From contig JBBSUX010000098.1 in the NCBI GenBank assembly GCA_038234045.1, positions 1-11,455 on the forward strand: 11,455 nucleotides of DNA. Reading direction: 5' to 3'. Each line of letters opens with the position of its first letter. Position 1 is the first letter of the stretch. The translations under genes were made by a program, and so were the position numbers. The notes beneath the pieces are model-generated. The model was not told the origin of the DNA and ran no database searches. It saw nothing but the letters and a program-made list of their open reading frames with translations. Positions 7,685 to 11,455 of the stretch are shown in pieces. This stretch comes from JBBSUX01 sp038234045. Lineage in GTDB: Bacteria; Pseudomonadota; Gammaproteobacteria; Burkholderiales; Burkholderiaceae_C.

Positions 7685-8428
7685 ATGAAGACAACCATTA
7701 CCCTCGCAGCGGCTGGCTGCGCCCTGGCACTCAGCAGCGGCGCAGCGCTGGCGCAACAGGCATCGTTCCTCGATTCCATGACCATGGGGCCACCCACCAC
7801 GCCGTGGACGGTTCGCGCCGGCATCAGCCACGTTGCGCCGCACTCCAGTGCGACCGACGCCGTCGGCCCGTTCCTGCCGGGCCCGCCTTCGGGCGTGAGC
7901 CTGGAGGTGCAGGACAAGTACACCGCGTTCTTCTCACTGGCGTATGCGCTCTCGCCGAACCTGGAAGTGGAACTCGCCATGGGCTACCCGCCCACGCACC
8001 CGGTGACGGCCAAGCTAGCGCCTTTCCTTCCGGCCAATGTGCAGCCGCTCAACGGCCAGACGGTGGCCAAGGTTCGGCAGCTGGCGCCTACGCTGTTCGT
8101 CAACTATGCATTCGGGCAAGCCAACGCCACATGGCGTCCGTTCGTCGGTCTGGGTGTCAACTACACCAAGTTCGACAAGCGCACCACGACCCGTGCTGGC
8201 ACCTTGCTCAACGGCGGTCCGACCGATCTGTCGCTGAGTGATTCATGGGGCCTTGCCGCGCAGGCCGGCGTGGATTACCGGTTGAGCGATCGCTGGTCGA
8301 TCCACACCTCGATCGCCACGGCACGGGTCAAGACGCACCTGGTGGCCACCACAGCCGGTCAAGCACGCGAGATCGACATCCGCTTCCATCCGGTAGTCCT
8401 CACCGTATCGGCTGCCTACCGCTTCTGA
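7685..8428 (+). CDS. OmpW family outer-membrane beta-barrel protein
   Basis: This 247-aa protein has a signal peptide cleaved after ALA (residue 23) and then alternating beta strands such as WTVRAGISHVAP (40-51) and YTAFFSLAYAL, with an aromatic and Phe-ending C-terminal strand VVLTVSAAYRF, the signal recognised by the BAM assembly machinery. The pattern LGVNYTKF and the LSDRWSI segment near the end are typical of OmpW, an 8-stranded barrel with a side-opening channel for small hydrophobic molecules. The length suits the family. It follows the hydrolase gene by 39 bases and ends about 65 bases before a strong hairpin terminator, so the two probably form one transcript. A joint role in handling a hydrophobic substrate is inference only. 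Confidence 0.88.
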   Translation: MKTTITLAAAGCALALSSGAALAQQASFLDSMTMGPPTTPWTVRAGISHVAPHSSATDAVGPFLPGPPSGVSLEVQDKYTAFFSLAYALSPNLEVELAMGYPPTHPVTAKLAPFLPANVQPLNGQTVAKVRQLAPTLFVNYAFGQANATWRPFVGLGVNYTKFDKRTTTRAGTLLNGGPTDLSLSDSWGLAAQAGVDYRLSDRWSIHTSIATARVKTHLVATTAGQAREIDIRFHPVVLTVSAAYRF

Positions 8429-8494
8429 GGCGACTTGGCGCGAGCGGCGCAAGCCGCCGCGCTGGCCCGGCGCTGTACATCAGCCGGGGGCGCC

Positions 8495-8538
8495 AACAGA
8501 AAAGCCCGCACAACTCACGTTGTGCGGGCTTTTCTGTT
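8495..8538. terminator. Bidirectional Rho-independent terminator
   Basis: Perfect 20-bp inverted repeat (arms 8495-8514 and 8519-8538) with a 4-base loop TCAC. A GC-rich core (GCCCGCACAAC and its complement) is flanked by AAAA on the left and TTTT on the right, so transcripts from either strand end in a U-rich tail. It lies between the convergent OmpW-like gene (plus) and the SGNH-like gene (minus) and can serve both. Confidence 0.93.
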
Positions 8539-8606
8539 GAATGCTGGCGAACCTCCAGGCGGTTTGGAGCAGATTCTTCAGATCAACGCTGAAGGCCGGA
8601 TAACGA

Positions 8607-9560
8607 TCAAAACCGCGCGCGCAGCCGGTCGTACGCGTAGTCGCCGAAGAGGCGCTGCGCCTGCGGCGTGAAATAGACGGCATCCGCGTACACGTACTTG
8701 GAATAGTCCAGCCCTGGCTTGATGGTGTTCACATTGCACTGCGCCGAGCTGATCTGGCCGGCGCCCGTGCCGATCCCGTTGCCGGGGTCCACCGAAACGC
8801 ACACCGACGTCGTGCCGTCATTGAAACTGTAGCTGCCCGGCAGATTGCTCAGCAGGTTGAAGTAGTACGCCGCGTCGATATAGAGCGTGTTTTTGCCGAG
8901 ATCGGCGATAGCGATCAGCAGCGCCTCGTTCAGCGCAGTGCTGCCGCGGCTCAGCAGATCCGCTTGCCCGGTAGCTGCTGCCAGCGGCGACCTGCCCAGA
9001 TCATAGGTGCCAGTGACGAGTACATACTTGCCGCCAGCATCCACCAACCGCCGCACCTGGCTTGCCAGATCCCGGCCTGCCTGGGTCAGATTGGTGATGT
9101 ACTGGGCCTGGGTAATCGTGCCGCTTTGAATCTGCGCGAAATTAGCCAGTACGTCGGAAACTCCGCCGCTGATGATGAGCAGGTCGGTGTCCTTGGGAGC
9201 ACCGGCTGCGAGGAAAGCATTCACCTGCTCGGTGATGGTGCGCGTAGCACTGGAACCAGCGGCATCGGGCTTGGCCTTGATGCGCGCGTTGCCGGTGGCA
9301 TAGCTCGAACCACCCGCCGAGGCAGTGGTGAGAGTTGCACCGTAGTCTTTGGCGAGCTCTTGCGTCCAGATGTTGATGCTGCCGTCGTTGACGGTGTAGC
9401 GGCTTCCGTTCTGGCCCAGATCGCTCAGGCCATCGCCAAAAGCGATGAATCGCTGCGGGGTGATGGCGGATGCGACAGTGCTCGAGCCGCAGGCAGCCAG
9501 CATGAAGGCCGATGCGCAGGCGCTTGCCAGGGCGGTTCGACGCAACCAGTTTCCGGTCAT
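8607..9560 (-). CDS. SGNH/GDSL-like lipoprotein lacking catalytic residues
   Basis: With the ATG at 9560 the product is 317 aa, with a lipoprotein signal ending LAAC (Cys24). The SGNH-hydrolase layout is recognisable: block I FIAFGDGLSDLG (38-49), block II around ASAGGSSYATGNAR (80-93), block III LLIISGGVSDVL (127-138) and block V DAVYFTPQAQRL (293-304), ending RARF. In active members block I is GDSL with the nucleophile Ser, block III has Asn in the GxND position, and block V has DxxH. Here these are Gly44, Ser135 and Tyr296, so the normal catalytic set is absent. Ser46 two residues on could only substitute with a changed geometry. Cys254 and Cys275 may form a disulfide. It reads leftward after tsaC with a 76-base gap and a good ribosome site. 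It is likely a surface binding protein or a divergent hydrolase. Confidence 0.82.
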   Translation of the reverse strand: MTGNWLRRTALASACASAFMLAACGSSTVASAITPQRFIAFGDGLSDLGQNGSRYTVNDGSINIWTQELAKDYGATLTTASAGGSSYATGNARIKAKPDAAGSSATRTITEQVNAFLAAGAPKDTDLLIISGGVSDVLANFAQIQSGTITQAQYITNLTQAGRDLASQVRRLVDAGGKYVLVTGTYDLGRSPLAAATGQADLLSRGSTALNEALLIAIADLGKNTLYIDAAYYFNLLSNLPGSYSFNDGTTSVCVSVDPGNGIGTGAGQISSAQCNVNTIKPGLDYSKYVYADAVYFTPQAQRLFGDYAYDRLRARF

Positions 9561-9566
9561 GGAGTT

Positions 9567-9570
9567 CTCC
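9567..9570 (-). promoter_or_regulatory. Shine-Dalgarno GGAG deciding the SGNH-like gene start
   Basis: On the minus strand GGAG is followed after 6 bases by the ATG at 9560. This favours the ATG over the in-frame TTG at 9572, which would overlap the ribosome site itself. Confidence 0.75.
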
Positions 9571-9636
9571 AAATCAAGTTAGGTGAAGTGTAGTGCGCCA
9601 CCACGGAGTTCGGCCTCCGCAGTGCAGCGAGATGCA

Positions 9637-10689
9637 TCAGGCAGCAGCGGCGCGCGTCAGCCGATCGGTCACGCCCTCCCAGGACGCGTCGTCGGGCGGT
9701 GTCTCCACCCAGATCAATCGCGCGCCTGCAGCGTCAAAACCGCGCAGAACGGCAAAAAGCTGCTGCGCAGTGGCAGCAGCATCGTCCGGCATGCGGCGCA
9801 GGATCACACGCTCTGAGCTGGTGTGCAGGGCAGCGCGCGCGTACACCGCCAGATGCGCTGCATCGGCGCCGAGCAAATCCAGCGCTGTCTGCAAGGCATG
9901 CACAGACATCAGGCGCAGTTTGGCGTGTGGCGCGTAGTGCGCAGCCAGCGTGCCGGAGGCGCGGGGCGCTGGGCCAAGGTCGGCACGCAGGGCCTCAGAA
10001 GCAATGTCGTCGTCCCGCAGTTCATGCGGCGTGAACACGGGCTGGCCGCAGGCGGCTTCGAGCTCGTCGCGACCGATGGCGCCGGGGCGCAACAGAACCG
10101 GACGGCCACGCGTGCAATCGACGATGGCGGATTCGATGCCCACCGCGCACGCGCCACCGTCGAGCACCAGAAGATCGAGCGCCGCAAACTCTTCCTGCAC
10201 ATGCAATGCGGTCGTCGGGCTCACTTTGCCGAACCGGTTGGCGCTCGGCGCTGCCAGGCCCTGCACACCGCGCGCCGCGCAAGCGCGCAAGAGTGTCTGA
10301 GCGACCGGATGCGACGGGCAACGCAAGCCGATCGACTCCTGCCCACCAGCGGCTGCGCTGCCGATGTCGACGGCGCGCGGCAGGATCAGGGTGAGTGGCC
10401 CGGGCCAGAAAACAGCGATCAGTCGCGCGGCAAAGTCTGGAAGTTCCGAAGCGAAGCGGCGCGCCGCTTCGGGCACCGATTCGCCTTCCAGCGGCGGTGC
10501 TACATGCACGATCAGCGGATGTCCAGCGGGCCGCCCCTTGGTGCTGAAGATGCGCGCGACCGCCGCGTCGTTGCCAGCGTCAGCGGCGAGGCCATAGACG
10601 GTTTCAGTCGGCAGGCCGATCAGTTCGCCCGCAGCGAGCGCATCCGCCGCGCGGGTGATGGCCGAGTCTTGAGAGCCGTCCAGAATCAT
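9637..10689 (-). CDS. tsaC: L-threonylcarbamoyladenylate synthase, Sua5 type
   Basis: This enzyme makes threonylcarbamoyl-AMP from threonine, bicarbonate and ATP, the first step of tRNA t6A37 synthesis in the cytoplasm. At 350 aa it is the long Sua5/TsaC2 form rather than the short TsaC. The YrdC domain shows PTETVYGL (27-34), KGRPAGHPL (51-59), PSANRFGKVSPT (148-159) and GIESAIVD (184-191), then RPGAIGRDEL (201-210). The linker GTLAAHYAPHAKL (246-258) contains the HYxP motif that closes over the active site and leads into the C-terminal Sua5 domain (259-350). The ATG at 10689 fits the family N-terminus. It follows purK by 41 bases on the same strand, a neighbour order I recall from related bacteria. 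It supplies the substrate used by the TsaB-TsaD complex. Confidence 0.95.
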   Translation of the reverse strand: MILDGSQDSAITRAADALAAGELIGLPTETVYGLAADAGNDAAVARIFSTKGRPAGHPLIVHVAPPLEGESVPEAARRFASELPDFAARLIAVFWPGPLTLILPRAVDIGSAAAGGQESIGLRCPSHPVAQTLLRACAARGVQGLAAPSANRFGKVSPTTALHVQEEFAALDLLVLDGGACAVGIESAIVDCTRGRPVLLRPGAIGRDELEAACGQPVFTPHELRDDDIASEALRADLGPAPRASGTLAAHYAPHAKLRLMSVHALQTALDLLGADAAHLAVYARAALHTSSERVILRRMPDDAAATAQQLFAVLRGFDAAGARLIWVETPPDDASWEGVTDRLTRAAAA

Positions 10690-10730
10690 CGGTTGCTTCG
10701 TGCCTTTTTTGCCGTGGCTGCTGGCGCTGC

Positions 10731-11455
10731 TCAGAACGGCGCAATGCCAAGCACCGCGCAGGCGGCAAGTGCTTGCGCGCGCGCTTCATCGGCCCGCGCT
10801 GCAGTGAATGTCAGATGCCCCATCTTGCGACCGGGCGCTGGCTTGGCCTTGCCGTAAAGATGCAGATGGGCACCGGGCAAAGCGAGCACGCGGTCCCAGG
10901 CGGGCGCACAAACAGTTGGTTCGGTCCCATCACCGCTCTGCAGCCACAGATCACCCAGCAAGTTCAGCATGATGGCCGCACTGTGCTGGCGCGGCGCCAC
11001 CAAAGGCAGGTCGGCCATGGCGCGCACCTGCAGATCGAACTGCGAAACATCGCAGGCATCGATGGTGTGATGACCGCTGTTGTGAGGGCGCGGCGCGATC
11101 TCGTTGACGACCAGCGCGCCGCCCTCAAGCAGGAAGAACTCCACGCACAGAACCCCGACGTAGTCCAGACCATTTGCTATTGAAATAGCAGCTGATTGCG
11201 CTTGGTTTGCAAGCGCTTCAGACATATTTTCTTCAAAACTTTCAGTGACTGCGAGGATGCCGTCGCGGTGCGTATTGCGCTGCGGCCCAAAGTGCACTGT
11301 GCTGCCGTCGGCGCCGCGGGCGAGTACGACCGAGCATTCGGCCACCAAATCAAGGCGCTGTTCGAGCACGCAGGGAACCTGGTGCAAGTCGTCCCATGCA
11401 GCACGCAGGGCGGCGCGGTCTGCCACGCGGACCTGGCCCTTGCCGTCATAGCCGA
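10731..11455 (-). CDS. purK: 5-(carboxyamino)imidazole ribonucleotide synthase PurK, C-terminal part
   Basis: PurK uses ATP and bicarbonate to carboxylate AIR to N5-CAIR in de novo purine synthesis; PurE then rearranges the product. The visible 240 residues begin at the ATP-grasp loop GYDGKGQV on the right edge, so the N-terminal third is outside and an internal GTG at 11426 is not the start. Other motifs are CVLEQ, NTHRDGIL, YVGVLCVEFF, NEIAPRPHNSGHHT (window residues 117-130) and LHLYGKAKPAPGRKMGHLTF near the C-terminus. The frame is intact. The segment for window residues about 74-95 has unusual codons (AAT, TCT, ATA) and AT-rich bases because a palindromic repeat lies inside it, yet spacing between the flanking motifs appears normal. 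tsaC follows after 41 bases. purE would be expected beyond the edge. Confidence 0.95.
   Translation of the reverse strand, partial: GYDGKGQVRVADRAALRAAWDDLHQVPCVLEQRLDLVAECSVVLARGADGSTVHFGPQRNTHRDGILAVTESFEENMSEALANQAQSAAISIANGLDYVGVLCVEFFLLEGGALVVNEIAPRPHNSGHHTIDACDVSQFDLQVRAMADLPLVAPRQHSAAIMLNLLGDLWLQSGDGTEPTVCAPAWDRVLALPGAHLHLYGKAKPAPGRKMGHLTFTAARADEARAQALAACAVLGIAPF
11166..11240. repeat. Palindromic repeat, copy B, inside purK (core 11198-11216)
   Basis: A perfect 7-bp inverted repeat GCGCTTG/CAAGCGC has a 5-base loop (11205-11209). Beside it is a second 6-bp inverted repeat GCTATT/AATAGC (11176-11189). The order AATAGC, GCGCTT, 5-base loop, AAGCGC, G and ATTT tail, matches copy A read on the minus strand. 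The patch is AT-rich against the surrounding gene. It is translated in frame within PurK as a helix-like stretch, including SEALANQAQSAAIS. Confidence 0.65.

Noticed and set aside
6263..7843. A 526-codon open frame on the minus strand opposite the hydrolase lipoprotein gene
   Set aside because: Its translation is Arg/Gly-rich with no signal, motif or family character, as expected opposite a GC-rich gene. The plus-strand gene has a ribosome site, a lipobox and a GYSQG motif.
9604..9619. CGGAG/CTCCG hairpin after tsaC as a terminator
   Set aside because: The stem is only 5 bp and there is no T-run on the minus strand, so read-through into the SGNH-like gene is equally likely.
9823..10857. A 344-codon plus-strand open frame opposite tsaC and the end of purK
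   Set aside because: It lies across two well-recognised minus-strand genes and its translation is a low-information Arg/Ala-rich sequence.

Overview
The window looks like a chromosomal stretch of a GC-rich betaproteobacterium, most likely Burkholderiales and Comamonadaceae-like. The evidence is the high GC third-position use, the housekeeping gene content (pyrF; tsaB-rimI-UDG-like; purK-tsaC), and two copies of a short palindromic repeat of a type I remember from comamonad genomes. The genus cannot be named from the sequence alone.

Layout. Positions 1-1064 (minus) hold the N-terminal 354 codons of a secreted protein that runs off the left edge; it resembles the periplasmic cellulose-synthase subunit BcsB. 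A roughly 350-base stretch follows that contains a start-less, protein-like open frame (1199-1399), possibly a gene remnant. Positions 1419-4368 (minus) are a leftward housekeeping cluster: tsaB overlaps rimI by the ATGA tetranucleotide, rimI is 24 bases from a uracil-DNA-glycosylase-like gene, then comes a palindromic repeat and then pyrF. Divergent from tsaB is dacB (4482-5942, plus), a PBP4-type periplasmic DD-carboxypeptidase/endopeptidase.

Positions 6086-8428 (plus) hold a large alpha/beta-hydrolase lipoprotein followed 39 bases later by an OmpW-type outer-membrane barrel. A perfect 20-bp hairpin (8495-8538) closes this unit and the convergent gene, which encodes an SGNH/GDSL-like lipoprotein (8607-9560, minus). 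Upstream of that, on the same strand, lie a Sua5-type tsaC (9637-10689) and the C-terminal two thirds of purK (10731-11455, cut by the right edge).

Functional themes are pyrimidine (pyrF) and purine (purK) synthesis, the tRNA t6A37 modification (tsaB and tsaC, in separate units), ribosomal protein or other N-terminal acetylation (rimI), cell-wall maturation (dacB), and a set of exported hydrolase-like and outer-membrane proteins. No mobile element, phage, CRISPR array, defence system or RNA gene was seen. The most unusual points are two apparent pseudoenzymes: the UDG-like protein lacks the iron-sulfur cysteines and signature residues, and the SGNH protein lacks the nucleophile Ser, the oxyanion Asn and the catalytic His. 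A third is a palindromic repeat that sits in frame inside purK and has a sibling right after the UDG-like stop codon.
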